Below are positions 24,660 to 37,149 of a stretch of 64,000 nt of DNA, piece by piece; position 1 is the stretch's first letter; each line of letters opens with the position of its first letter. The notes beneath the pieces are model-generated. The model saw only the letters and a program-made list of their open reading frames with translations, did no database searches and was not told the DNA's origin. Made by a program: the position numbers and the translations under genes. The DNA lies in the NCBI GenBank assembly GCA_030762175.1, contig CM060831.1, forward strand, positions 28,035,001 through 28,099,000, read 5' to 3'. The DNA is from Metallyticus violacea (taxonomy: Eukaryota > Arthropoda > Insecta > Mantodea > Metallyticidae).

Positions 24660-25535
24660 CACACTCTGAAATGTCAAATGGCACCAGCACCTTATGATGA
24701 AAGAAAGAGTATTAGCCATGAGTTGCAAAATAGACTGTATTATTGTTATGTTAATATGATATAATATCGATTATCCTTATGTCAGTCATTCGAAACGTCC
24801 AATATCCGAACCCGCTCAACAGACTGCTAAACTTCCTTTAATCCTACACACTATATCCTTTGCGGAAATTTCGTGCAAGTTCCTTGCTCTGACTGCAGTA
24901 AACCTGGTCAATACAGTTACATAGCTTAACAACTCTCCCTCTCTCTCTTAACTAGGACAGTGCATCAAGCTCTCATTTCCACCAACTGTTTTCAGGTTCA
25001 ATGAATGCATTTTAACACGTACCATACACTACTGTTCTTTATCCTTCATATGGATTCAATAAACTGAACATTTTCAGTTTGAGAAAGTTAGTTGAAATGT
25101 CATGTTCTATGCTCCAGTATACAATATGAGCCATGGGATGTATGGAATCTTCGATTACATAGAATAGTAACGTGTTACAATAAATGCTATTTATATACAT
25201 TGGATCATGTTTATTGATACAGAAACATCTTATTTAAGAGTTTAAATCTGAAATCTAGTGTGTGAAATAATTCTATCGGATGTAGAGCGAAACGGTAAGA
25301 ATTATAATTTTATGGTTGACTACGGGGATAGGTAACAATCCAATCGAGAGGCGGCGAATTAATTTAATGATATGCATCCGGATAGCAATCCAATTCCACA
25401 AACAACATTAATAGTCAAGGATCAGAAAGAAATTTACTCAAACTGAAAGCGTAAAGAACTAACCAAGATCAGGTCACCTGAAAAGTGCAATTTATGAGAA
25501 TACATCTTTGGATTTTCAGCTCCGTGTGCCAAAAA
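24660..25535. other. No gene seen
   Basis: AT-rich DNA; nothing recognised. Confidence 0.45.
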
Positions 25536-25538
25536 AAA

Positions 25539-25540
<2 letters not shown>

Positions 25541-25583
<43 letters not shown>

Positions 25584-25592
25584 AATAAAAAT
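25541..25592. repeat. (AAT)n/(AAAT)n microsatellite
   Basis: A run of TAA units passes into AAAT units, directly upstream of the DDE transposon relic that begins near 25600. Confidence 0.95.
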
Positions 25593-25599
25593 AAAGTTC

Positions 25600-26590
25600 C
25601 GCCATGAAAATCCTTAAAAGTGCCAAGCAAAACACTTTTCAAATTCAACTTTTGCAGGAACTTTCAGAGGATGATCCGGATAGAAGAATGCAGTTTTGTG
25701 AATTAATGATGGAGAGCATTAACAACAATCCAGATTTTCTTAGACAATTTGTATTCTAGATGAGACCACATTTTGAATTTTTTTTTTTTTTTTGAATGAT
25801 TTATTTATGGACGCTCTTTAACATCTCAGGTCATCAGCGTCCCATTCAACTCAGGGCGTGAAACGGCCGACAAATTTTGCTCAGAGGCCTCTCTTTCAGG
25901 CTTGAGGTTCTTTTTCGTGCCGTAAATGTACGATACGGGACTCACAGCTTTACTTCCCTTCCGAAGGAAGCCATACTTAGGATTTTTACGCCCGAAAAAA
26001 TCCATCGGTCCTGGCCGGGTTCGAACCCGCGATCTTGGGTTTAGGAGGCAAGTATGGTAACCACTACACCACCAGGACCGACTGACCACATTTTGCTTGA
26101 ATGCATTTGTTAACAGACACGACTGCCGATACTAGTCAAACGCAAATCCACAATGGATAGAGGAGAACCACGCAGTATCCACAACAACTTAATATTTGAG
26201 CGGGTATTGTTGGTAATCGCAGCATTGGTCCCTTCTTTTTTAGATAAGCGCTAAATGCTAATAGATACTTGGACTTATCTCGAAATTATGTAGTACCGGT
26301 ATCGCAAATTTGTTTTCACATCCAGTCAACAATGGGCTATACAGGGATGACATATTTTCAACAAGATGGAGCTCCAACTTACTATGGACAGGTTTTCCCA
26401 CAACGATGAATTGGTTGAGAGATCATACAGAGTGGCCAGTAAGATCTCCAGAATTGTCGCCTTTGGACTTCTTTTTGTGGGATCATTTGAAGTCAGCCAT
26501 TCAGTCATATCGAGAAAGACCCAACAACTTAGTCGAATAATGGAAGCGGTGCAAGACATCAGAATTTTGACGTTGAGTTAGCTTTGTTTT
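25600..26590 (+). pseudogene. Tc1/mariner-like DDE (DDE_3 type) transposase relic split by a SINE
   Basis: Before the SINE the frame reads LKSAKQNTFQIQLLQELSED, then DPDRRMQFCELMM and LRQFVF. After the SINE the expected continuation resumes: NAFVNRHDCRY, then NANPQWIEENH, then further on FQQDGAPTYYG (second catalytic Asp), and in another frame TEWPVRSPELSPLDFFLWDH (third catalytic residue region) and RPNNL. These are consecutive blocks of one DDE_3-type insect transposase. Stops (TAG just before the SINE, several after it) and at least two frameshifts disable it. The SINE at 25776-26083 is flanked by a 12-base duplication of the target. The downstream 26600-26895 may be the element's 3' non-coding end. 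Confidence 0.85.
25776..26083 (-). repeat. tRNA-derived SINE, family A, copy 3, with target duplication
   Basis: The minus-strand head lies near 26083 (GGTCCTGGTGGTGTAGTGGT inverted), the B box GGGTTCGAACCC is intact, and the poly-T tail lies at 25778-25793. GACCACATTTTG occurs at 25764-25775 and again at 26084-26095, a perfect 12-base duplication. The insertion is inside the transposase relic. Confidence 0.93.
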
Positions 26591-26899
26591 GTTTAGTTAG
26601 GGAAGGGACGTTTTATTATTTGCTACACTTTTTTGTTTTCTTGATTTTGCAATAATAAATTTGTACAGAAGTATCTAATGTGGGTGCTTTTTGAAAATAT
26701 CTTAATGAGTATTCCAAAATGTAAAATATATTGTGTATTCCATTTAAAATAAGAGAGTTAAAATTACTTCGATCAAGCCGGAAGTAGAAAAAAGTCGGTA
26801 ATATTTTTGAGAGTTCAGTATACGGCTAAACCCACACACCGAGTTTCATGTTACTGAACCACATGTTTCAAAAGTTATTTAGGTGGTGCGGGACTTTTA

Positions 26900-27017
26900 G
26901 CTGTGTATATAATAAAAATGAAATAAAGTTCCTTGGAACAATGTAGCTAAAATAACTAGCTGTGTATATAATAAAAATGAAATAAAGTTCCTTGGAACAA
27001 TGTAGCTAAAATAACAA
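26900..27017. repeat. Perfect 59-bp tandem duplication
   Basis: The unit beginning GCTGTGTATATAATAAAAAT occurs at 26900-26958 and 26959-27017 with a period of exactly 59. It sits at the likely 3' end of the DDE transposon relic. Confidence 0.9.
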
Positions 27018-27335
27018 GAGCTGAAGAAGCAGAAATATATATAAAAAACTTTAACACTAGGGGTTAGTTCGGAAAAAAAAAAAAAAACTTTATAACGGAA
27101 GCAAATGTGCATTTTAATGGTAACACCACTTTTCAAAAACTTAAATGTTATGTACTCTGGTATTTCTAGATTCAATTATCCGAACTATAGCTAGTCCTAA
27201 CTAGTTGGGATATTCTACACCTTACTGTAACTGTAATCCTACCCAGAATTAAATGTGTTTTCGTGCAACAACTGACTGACTTTTTTATTCTGTACAAGTC
27301 CAAAGAAAAATTACAACAATCCAGGCAATGATAAA

Positions 27336-27338
27336 AGA

Positions 27339-27391
<53 letters not shown>
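27336..27391. repeat. (AG)n microsatellite
   Basis: AG/GA run with one C interruption near 27351. Confidence 0.95.
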
Positions 27392-27394
<3 letters not shown>

Positions 27395-27397
<3 letters not shown>

Positions 27398-30009
27398 ATA
27401 GCAATTGAATCCTCTTTAAAATTTAAGTAGAATGGGTTAAAAGTGCCAGCTTGGGTAGGTAGAAATTGAAGCCTAAATCAACGATTTTTCCCTTAATATC
27501 TAATTTGACTTGCTTTTGCTTAAGGATGTGTATCTGTGAAAATAGCTAAAATCCACAGTTTTTATTCAAATTATTTGAAATTTTGGGATTATATAAGTCA
27601 TTTATATTCTAGTATACCTACCGAATACCGAATTTAGTTCTTCTCTTTATAGCTTTAGCAACAACAAAAATGTATTGCCTTTTGTTATAGTTTTAGTATT
27701 ATAAGAAATACTGCATGCATTACAATTTGTTTATAAATGGGGGAAAATATGGCCCTTTATTCCATTAGAAGCTGTAGCTATAAAACATGGCATGTTTCAT
27801 TTGACTGCGATAAACTATTTTGGAGAAACAAAAATTTTACTCAAAAATTTATAATTTCTTTCAAATTATTTACAACTGGCAAATTTAAAATTATGTGACA
27901 ATTAATGTATTTCGTCTACAAGATTAAAATTTTCCATCTTTTATTAAGCATTTATCTAAGAATTTGTGCGAAAAAATTTAAAGAAATATTCTGAAAATTA
28001 TATTACATGCTGCATTTTGAATAACGCGGAAAAAATAAAAGTGGAAAAAAAAATCATATTAAAGATTTAGCTATATGAAACACATCTTTCTTTTCTTTAG
28101 AGCTTCCCTTCTTCATATGAATGTCCTTCAGATATATTGTTTAGGTTTTCTTATCTTTAACTTCATCTTTACTATTTTATGTGTACTTCTAGAATTCAAC
28201 GCGCTTTGGTTCAGTCATCGCCTAACCCTAACATTACTATAGTTTTTACTTCTGTACATATTTTGTCAGCCCGACATTCTCAGTAGGATTTAATGTGGCC
28301 TGTCATCCCATATTAAACTCACTAACAGCTGCAGTCACTGCAATTTGCAGTTTTTTTTTTTCTTGAAACAAAAACTTCTTTATAATATGTTACAAATTAT
28401 GCTTTGGAAACTTTCATTGGCATTCTGTGTTATGCCTTTAGTACACTTCTCTATTAAATGTTTATTATCTAATTTTCGGTAAAAAGGCATTGTTGCACAA
28501 ATAACACTTGTTAAATGAAAAGTTTTCCTTTTCCCTTCATGTATACAGGACCTCTCACCTTTGGCAATGGCTCGATTATAAAACATCATAACTCACCCCA
28601 AAGGCGTTTGAAGTGCATTCTTCAGTGTCTACTTTCTGAAAATCCCAGAAGACATCTCTTTACCTTCTCACTCCAAATGTCATACAATCTACAACCAAGC
28701 CGCACAGTTTTAATATGAAAAGTTCACTATGTTTTGCAACAGAGAGAGATTGAAGGAATTTAAAGTCATGTCCACCCATAGGAGGAAATTCAAATCGTGA
28801 CATAACACCCATTTAAATTCCGCGTAGGGTTAACTGCCGGCGACTATTAAAATTGAATATATAACAATTATTTTAAAATAAATATTGAATGTACATAATT
28901 TTTGCCCAAATTTCACAGATGTATTATAAATTTATTCAGACAAATTACATTTGATATCTGCGAACATCTTAGATGAGAAAGTAAGTAATGGAGGCGTTTA
29001 ACCTGCTAGTTCCTCAATTTTAGTTAATTTTATTTTTATTTGTCACGACATTTAAAAGACAGCGCCTACAAATAAAATATTAAATAAACTACAAGACAGC
29101 GTTTTGGAACCATGTAAATCACAATTAAGTTAGATGCTACAACGCTCATCTAGCAGCAGTAAACCTTATCAGCAATGTCTTTGAAAAGGGCGTTCAGAAT
29201 TGCAAAATTAATAATTCATAAAAATATGCTATATCTCTTGTATCCCTTGTATTTTGTCGACTGCGCAGAGGGCCAAGCGTGACACACTGATTCTGCGAGA
29301 GTTGCCAAGTAAACAAAAGACATTGTACTGTAGCGTTCATTAGTATTGCCTAGTTGAAGTCGTTATTGACTTAAAATATTATCTTCTTACGAAACTTCGC
29401 TTCGGAAACAAAAGACAGCGAAGTACAGTATATAAAACCATATTATTACTTTGTTATCATGACATCATTTAGTTTGCTTGTGAATGCTTTCGATAAACTA
29501 TACGTTTTAGAAAATTCCATGTTTTATATGTCAGGAGAGACGAGTGAACGTGCCGTAGAAATATGAGAAGTAGGGAAAACCACTTTTTATTGTATAACAT
29601 TAATAAGAATACCACATTAAAATAGTAAAACTGTAGTTTATATTCTATATTGCGGCCTTCTTTATTGCCCATGATGACCAATAACCTTCAAACTCATCTA
29701 GCTCATTCCTGTAATAAAATCCAAACTATTGTATCAATGTCATAGTCCGGATATAATAGTTGAACAATTTTCCCGGTCCATTATCTCATTATATGAATAC
29801 TTTAATTTCAATTAAAAAATAAACAGAAATACACTATAAAAGGTATTCACATTTTTAAAGAAATAAGCTCAAAAGAAAAGCTCTACACCTTGGCATGTTT
29901 TCTAAAGTTTTTGGAAAACGATATAATATAGTATTGTAAATAAATATAAATATAGATTTTATGAATTATTCTAAAGTCAATGCCATCTTTTATTACACTT
30001 ATGGTGCCA
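27395..30009. other. No gene seen
   Basis: AT-rich DNA; overlapping short frames on both strands at 28380-28720 and 29469-29681 have no recognisable domain. Confidence 0.45.
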
Positions 30010-30023
30010 TTGTATAGAAAGAA

Positions 30024-30297
30024 ATGAATAGTGTTTAACGCCCGTTTTTACTACTGAGATGCCACAGGCAATGGACACTGATGATACATGAGATGAAATG
30101 ATAAATTGGGAAAGGATTTATTTTTAAGGAAGGAAGCGTTCCAGGCCTAGGTTTAGGTACCTCCCCGGCATTTACCATGAGAACTGAGGAAAACCTGGAA
30201 AAAACCTCATTCAGGGAGGACGGTCCTTGCGAAATTCGAACCCCTACCTCCCGCTCACGAGTCCGCGCCTTAACGATGTTGGTCACTCATGGCGGTT
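30024..30297 (-). repeat. tRNA-derived SINE, family B, copy 3 (minus), with target duplication
   Basis: The minus-strand head is near 30297 and the 3' end (TTTAACGCCCGTTTTTACTA inverted) near 30035. TTGTATAGAAAGAA (30010-30023) and TTGTATGGAAGGAG (30298-30311) flank it as a 14-base duplication with a few mismatches. The 83-codon frame across it is a by-product. Confidence 0.88.
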
Positions 30298-30311
30298 TTG
30301 TATGGAAGGAG

Positions 30312-31196
30312 ATTACTTAGTTTGTTTATTGTTATAGCTGTTAGTGAAGATGGATTTATCGTTAGAAATCTCAGCTCAAGCTGAAAAGGCTGGATTGACA
30401 TTAATAACAAAAATTTTTATGATACCTATAAGAAAAAATATGACAGATTCATTAATTGGATTAACAATAAGAATATTTCACAAATTTTAAGTTGGAATAT
30501 ATTTCAGAACATGCTAATATTATCATAATTAATTTGTAGCTAATATTTATATATTTATTTTGTTAACTGTATTTTATTCATTCTGTAATTATGTATGCTG
30601 CAATGAAGATGAATGGTTAATTCTGTTTCAGTAATACATAAATATTATCATAACAGTGGATGACAGCACTTTAGCAATGAAAAAAAAAATGTAACGATCT
30701 GATTGTTACTATGGTAGTTTTATACAATTAGTATCGTAAATTAGCATTTTGTTAACTATTTTGATTAAACATAGACTGTTTATAATTCTGGTATAAAAAC
30801 CCCGTTTTGCTATTCCCTTCTTTGTGTACACAATTGAGACCTTATGCGAGCTTCATTACATAACTTATGTGCATTTTTAACGATTCTTTAGTGCTATAGA
30901 AGCGAAAAAAGTGGTGAAGTATTGTTAAAGCACTACCCAAAATGAGGAAAGAAGTAGTTTGTAGCATAATTATGTACAGGGAAAACTTAAAAAAACAATT
31001 TTATTATAACGAACAACTGGGAGTACCAAAACAATAGTAAGCATTTTGTTTTAAATGTTCGTCAAAGGGTATATTTTATCATAGACAAATAATAATTCAC
31101 TACCCATTTTCTCTAATTTATCCATTTAATCCACTGAATAAAATAATGCACTGATTACAGCTATTCTCAACCTATTTCATTTAGAGATGGATTGGA

Positions 31197-31236
<40 letters not shown>

Positions 31237-32320
31237 GAGGAAAATGTAAAGTTGCCCGTTACTTCATTGATTTGTAAACAAAAACTCCATCGTCAATCTA
31301 AAACGCGTCTTTAGAAATTAGCCCTCTTTCTATTATTAGCCAGATAATACTGTACGATAATCGATTCCGACAGGTAAAATTAGGGAGTCCTCTAAGGCAA
31401 GGAAATTGCCAGTTTCCTATCGAGCACAAATCTTAACATCATAAAACCGCGTCATCCCCCATTTATCCGGAGCCGCGAGATACTTAGCACGAGAGCTTCC
31501 GTTCTCTTACCCTTGCTCTGAAGAGGTGGGTGTGACCTATCCAAACCACGACCTACGTAACCATCGTCATTAGACCCTTTCTAATCACCTCAGAAATCAA
31601 TAACTGGTGTTCATTAAGCGTTGTTAACGATTCTTTCTCTCCGCTCTTTGCCCCAGTTCGGTTCTCGCAGAGTTTGTCACAGTTGTCCTAATCACCCTTT
31701 GCATTTATCTTACTTCCAGTCATATTTAGCTTTATAATTTGTTGGTAATTTTGTTTTCCTTTTAGGATTAATGTTTCACATTATCTGGTACTATTTATAC
31801 TTTCCAAATCTGTTTTCTAACTTTCAGTTTTAACTTAAAAAGTTATCATGCTGTAAAAGATCATTAAAAATTCACAAAATATTTAAACATTCCAGAATTT
31901 TGTTAAAAAGTATAATATTTTGTTCTCAAAATAATATTTATTCAAGTATAAAAATATATATTTTTATTCGATTTGTTCCGCTATTTTTCTTCACTCAGTT
32001 ATAGGCTTTTAGACAGGAGCATTCCTAAGCACCGCTAACCTAAGCCTTGCAATTAATTTTATATTGCCGCTGTTCATCTTCAACAAAATGTAAATGCAAA
32101 AAATTTAGTTCAATTCGGTATTAATTTCAAGAAATTTTGTTTATAACAATTCCTAATTAATTCATTAACTTTTAGACCACTTGAAAGCTTACTCAACCAA
32201 AAAATACCCCCGCTTTCAGGAAATATACAGGTTCTTGCAAAACACTTGCCTTGGTTTCAAATAGACATCATTCCGCACATACAAAAGAAACTAAAATATA
32301 TATTTCCAAATAAATGCTCA
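30312..32320. other. No gene seen; (AAT)n microsatellite at 31199-31236
   Basis: AT-rich DNA with a clean AAT run. A less AT-rich patch at 31420-31690 was read in all frames without a recognisable product. Confidence 0.45.
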
Positions 32321-32321
32321 T

Positions 32322-33370
32322 AGAGGTGCAGTTCATAAGTTTCAGGCCTTATAGTGAAGGCCAAGATTCATTGTTGCGATATTCGTGTTAGCCTATACAT
32401 ATTTCAGGACAGTCAACATTGCAATTCTTTTAGGGCCACGACTTTAATTTGCTTGAAGCAGCTCATTTAAGTTAAGTGTGTTGTATAACACAGGGTCATG
32501 TGCAAAACCGAACCCAGAACAGTGATTAAACTTTTACAAAAATTAATCATTTTGTTGGTGTGTAAGGGAAAGCTTCCCTTTCAAATTGTGAAGGATTGGT
32601 CAAAATTGTTTCATTTGGGTAGAAAGATGACACATGAGGAGGAAGTCCTGAGTGACTGGTGTCTGATGAAAAAATAAATAGCTGCAAGGTTGGCTTTCTA
32701 AAGCAACTGTGCTTCGCATCCTTCATCAGCATGTCAATGCAAATGGCATTCTCAGTAGTTGAAGTGCAAGTGCACGTGGAATGTAGTCATACTTTTTTTA
32801 ACCTTTGCCATGGTAACAACAGAGCAGTGAAATCCATCATAGGGTATGGAAATATCTTCTACTGTAACCCTCTTTCAGAAAGAGAATCAATGAAGTGGCG
32901 GAAGAAGTATGAAGCATCCCATAGAAAGGCTAAGATCACACAGCGCACGCAGAATATCATGGTAGGGCTTTTTGGAACTGCAGAGTAACCCCGACGATAG
33001 ACTTCAAAGAAAGGAACGCGTTCATGACTGTAAAGTACTGTGCCGAGCCAGTGCTATCAAGGAAAAGAAGCGCAGAAAGCTGAGTCAAGGAATTCGTCTG
33101 TTTGCACGATAACGCACCAGTTCACTCACATATGTCTGCCAGGATCTGTATTATTCTCCGTATTGCTAAGACCTTAATCCAACAACCTTTACCTATTTTC
33201 AAAACTGAAATCTGACATTTACGAACGATAATGAGTCGAAGGATGCTGTTTTTCCAGTATTTTGCAGACAGGTATTTGGATTATTTTTAGGGAAATTTAA
33301 AAGTTAACCCAGAGATGTGAGAAATGCATTGAAATAAAGGGAGATTATGTTGAAAAATATGATTCTGTAT
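32322..33370 (+). pseudogene. mariner relic, copy 2, with a 5' terminal repeat
   Basis: At 32322-32357, TTCATAAGTTTCAGGCCTTA and its flanks match the inverse of the copy 1 3' end, so this is the 5' terminal inverted repeat. Decayed N-terminal transposase blocks follow (CKTEPRTVIKLL near 32502, KGKLPFQIVKDW near 32570). Then come ERESMKWRKKYEASHRKAK, a TIDFKERNAF block after a stop, VCLHDNAPVHSH (second Asp preserved) and a C-terminal CIEIKGDYVEKY at about 33330-33361. The frame is broken by many stops. The 3' terminal repeat is not visible. Confidence 0.82.
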
Positions 33371-33548
33371 TTTTAAATCTACTTAAATCACGCGTTTTCT
33401 TTGAGTAATTATATATATACAAATATGAATAGAACTATTTTCCCGAGTCCCCCTTCCTTTTACTCACCCCTCCTCACCAACTCCCCCCTCTTCTCTATAG
33501 CTATTAACCTTTTTTGTCGGGTCTTCGCTAGAAATACTTCCAATTTGT

Positions 33549-33564
33549 GTGAGTGAGTGAGTGA

Positions 33565-33661
<97 letters not shown>
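33549..33661. repeat. (GTGA)n then (GT)n microsatellite, about 113 bp
   Basis: About five GTGA units run into roughly 45 GT units, the longest simple repeat in the window. Open frames reading poly-Cys-Val or poly-Thr-His across it are artefacts. Confidence 0.97.
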
Positions 33662-33662
<1 letters not shown>

Positions 33663-34772
33663 TGCCCCAACACTTCCCAGTGTATGTTCCAACTTCTGTT
33701 GGAATCGAGAAATTGTGGGGTAAATGCTCATTTTTTAAAATCTCTGTTTCCCTGCATTCTGTCAGACTGTGCCTTCAGGTATCCATTTCTCCATACAGTA
33801 GGCAAATTATTTCCCTGAGAGCGTTAACAGTTTTATTTCTTTTCCATGCCCCTAATCTCAGCCTGAGAGACCACTTCTTTCTTCTCTCCCACAAACATTT
33901 TAATAAGCTCTCCTCCCCACAACTGATCTATTTGAGCCTGCAGGTTAACCGATACTTTTTCTACGCATTGAATCTCAGTATTTTGCCTGAATATATCTTG
34001 AAAACATCTGTTAACTATTTTGCAACTATTGTGCGGATTGTCCTCTCCCCTTAACCAAATATACCTTAGTCCAATTTTGTCTAAATCTTTCCTTATTTTT
34101 AAGTCCAATCCGTATCTTACTTACCCTTCCGTTATTTGCTTCCTCAAACTAACTGCTCGAAGAAGTGCTTGATTTTCCAATTTTATTCTTAACCTACAAT
34201 GTTTATAAGTTGAGGACTTTACCTAGTTGCGATTTATTTTTTAACTAAGAATTCATTCCCACATTGTGTATAATAATAGAGATTAAATGTTGTGTTTCAG
34301 AAAGCGAGTCTCTTTTAAATCTTAAATCTCTGTTGTGTTCATTAGTGGCATGTTACAGGTAGTAGATCTATCTATGGAGATTCTGCTTCAAGCTTAGGAT
34401 TTATACATTTCATTAGTTTTTCTTCAGGTGGCATAGTATAAGTAACAATAGTTGGAGCAATGTCAACCATCAATTTTATGCGATAATGTGTATTGATTGA
34501 AAAATGTTAACACTTTTTGTACAATACCCATTGTTGTATTAACAGCTTAAAAAGAACAATACATTTTAAGTATATGTAATACTTCTCATTCATTAAAACC
34601 ATTTAAAGAACTACTACGCAAATTTCACTTATGGTTAGTATTTAGTGTAGGTAAAATGGCGTTAATATTCCAGGGTTAGAAAATAGCACCAAACTGTTTA
34701 GTGTCTGTTTTATATGCCTATTTCTAAAGTTTTGATGCCTTTTAGGCTGGCTATTTCCTCTTTTTATTGGCT
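33662..34772. other. No gene seen
   Basis: Pyrimidine-rich on the plus strand at 33740-34150 but without recognisable coding content; AT-rich after that. Confidence 0.45.
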
Positions 34773-34773
34773 A

Positions 34774-34821
<48 letters not shown>
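34774..34821. repeat. (GAT)n microsatellite
   Basis: About sixteen ATG/TGA/GAT units without interruption. Confidence 0.95.
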
Positions 34822-34823
<2 letters not shown>

Positions 34824-36090
34824 AATATATTTTAATGGAATTTGTTCCAAGGCTGTTAGAAAACATTCCTCTTCAGTCAAGATTTTGTTTTAAAATTAGT
34901 TGTTTTACTTACGACCCACAGAGAAACCAGCAACTGCTATATTACCTTGGTGGCATTGCTTGTCAAATTATAGCTCGTATGGATCTAGGTCTGCTTTTTC
35001 CGGTGGCAATCTCGGGCTCATTCTGTCATTTTAATTGTCGACAGTATTTAGGGTACTAGGGCTCTGTGAATATTGGTTTATTTTATCACTTGTAATTTCT
35101 TGATTGTCATATGGTTAATAGTGGGGGCTTTACAGTTGGATTGGTGTTTTCTGCTGATTTGAAGATTTTTACTAGGTTCATTAACTGTCTTCTGTACGGT
35201 CTCCCCGATATATTTGAGATGACCAGCCTGCCCATAAAGTCCCCGTATAATGGACTATTACATTGAAACGGTATCGCAAATCTATGGGCACTCTATATTT
35301 TATGTAGGTATGTATTTATGTGTGTTCTAGCAGCAGTGTTTTCGCTTACTGATAGGTTTCTATTGATTTATGTTTGGTACGTACTTTTAGGTAAGTTCTT
35401 AGGCACTTTTAATCAAATGGTTTTGAAGATAGTGTCGGAAGTACTAAGAGTTTATTGCTACTATTGCATAGATTATATTTGTTGAGTTGATGCTAAATAC
35501 TGATGTTTCAGTGATTTTTATTTTTCGGCTAGGTACTGGATTAGTGTAGGATTGGCTATGCTCAATTTTTCCCAGTAATGCCTTATGGTTGTTAGCTTGG
35601 AATGGAGTGCTGTTCCTAGGTATTGGGTATATTTTTGTGCTTTCACTTTGTGTTTATCAATTTAGAGTGCGGTGTCACGTTGGTTGCCTTTTAGTTTGCG
35701 TTTGATCTAAAACCCTTACTCCACTTGCTTGTTGGCTTCCTACGACTAACCTAACTATTTATTCGTCATTGCAAACATAACTTAGAAGTTTAACGTTTAA
35801 GAAGCACAAGTCATGACAGAAAAAAGACAACGTAAACAACACCTGACATAATTGTAAGATCACAGCGACAGCATATAGCAGATTCAATGTATCTTCCGTT
35901 CGGGACCGTAACAGAAAAGAGCCTTGCTGTTTTTAATCTAAACATTAATATTATTAGTCATGAAAGCCTTAGATGTATTAAAAGATTATTTAAATTATGC
36001 TCTGGAAATACATTATTAAGTCTTAAATAAACAATAGACTATATACGATAGATACTGTTTATGCGCATTATGCAGACTAGATTTCTGATT
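34822..36090. other. No clear gene; possible decayed retroelement on the minus strand at about 35150-35750
   Basis: Reading the minus strand gives disconnected peptides such as GLYGQAGHLKYIGETVQ near 35190-35240, faintly like a GIY-YIG endonuclease core, and YTQYLGTALHSKL near 35600. Neither is long or consistent enough for a firm call. Confidence 0.25.
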
Positions 36091-36092
36091 AT

Positions 36093-36242
36093 TGGGGGGG
36101 GGGGGGGGATTGAAATGTTAATTCAAAGATTAAGAAGTGTATTGCAATAAAGGGCAACTACATGAAAAGTGAAATATAGTTTTTGTCTTTATCATACATA
36201 GAAAATGGTTAGGCTGCAAACTTATGGACCTATTCTCGTAAA
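36093..36242 (+). repeat. mariner 3'-end fragment, copy 3
   Basis: It matches 18300-18448: a G-homopolymer (about 16 G, versus about 11 in copy 1), TTGAAATGTTAATTC, GTGTATTGCAATAAAGGG, AAAGTGAAATATAGTTTTTG and the terminal-repeat-like GGTTAGGC(C/T)G.AAACTTATGG. Only the last residues of the transposase are present. Confidence 0.85.
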
Positions 36243-36257
36243 TGTCTCAACTTTATA

Positions 36258-36600
36258 CCGACACGAGTGGCCGAAATCGCTATGAAAGGACTCGTGAACG
36301 GGAGGCCTCGGGTTCATTTTCTGTCAAAATCGTCCTCCCTGGAAGAAACCTCAGTTTCTTCCAGGTTTTTCCTCAGTTCTCATAAATGACCGCGGAGGTA
36401 CCCTAAAACTTAGGCCTGGAACGCTTCCTTCCTTAGAAAAAATCCTTTCCCAATGTATCATTTCATCACATGTGTCATCAGTGTCCACCGCCTGTGATAC
36501 CTCGGTAGTTATAACGGGCTTTAAACACCATTAAAAAAAAGAGTTCACCGCCTATGATGAGGCAGTAGTGAAAACAGGCGTTAAACATATTAAAAGAAAA
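36258..36600 (+). repeat. SINE family B, copy 4, with duplicated 3' tail
   Basis: A complete but diverged copy runs from CGAGTGGCCGAAATCGCTAT to ACGGGCTTTAAACACCATTA and an A-run near 36531-36540. A second partial 3' end follows at 36541-36600 (TTCACCGCCTATGATGAGGC through AGGCGTTAAACATATTAAAA). The copy lies 15 bases after the mariner 3' fragment. Confidence 0.82.
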
Positions 36601-37105
36601 TGAAATTTGAACTGTCACCGAGAGTTACTGAATGAAGAAATGCTTGAGTGCTCCTTCTTCACTTTGTGGAATGAACTGAACGATTTTTTGTAGGATGCCC
36701 GGTAAACAGTTGTCACCATTATAAATCTGTATGTGTTCTTTTTCGAGAAAAAAATGTTAACAGTCAGTACTTTTTCTCTAGTATCGTTTAAATTTAGAAT
36801 TTGAGTCTTAGCAAAAGCTGGAAACTGGGTATTTAGAGTTTGCGTTAATTTCTCACGGAGTTTTTATGTCGTATGAAAACTGCTGCAAGATCTTTGATTC
36901 CTGAAAATTAAAAGCAGATTAATTTGGGCTCCTCTGTTGCCCAAGTTGCATAACGTTTGGCTTTTCAAAGTAATAACAGAATTCTCAACTCAAACGGGAA
37001 CTGCAGGATTAAGAAGCATGTCATCAAGTTACAATGCACAGCTTAGATATTTATTATTTATACAAAGTAGCTTGTACTTTCCAACAAGGCACTTCGTTGT
37101 TCCAC
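36601..37105. other. No gene seen
   Basis: AT-rich until about 37090, where GC content rises sharply into the candidate first-exon region. Confidence 0.4.
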
Positions 37106-37149
37106 CTATGAGCACTCACATGTCGAATGCAAAAGGGTATGGCTCTCAC

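Noticed and set aside
33464..34054. Open frames of poly-Cys-Val and poly-Thr-His
   Set aside because: They are translations of the (GT)n microsatellite with no conserved flanking protein.
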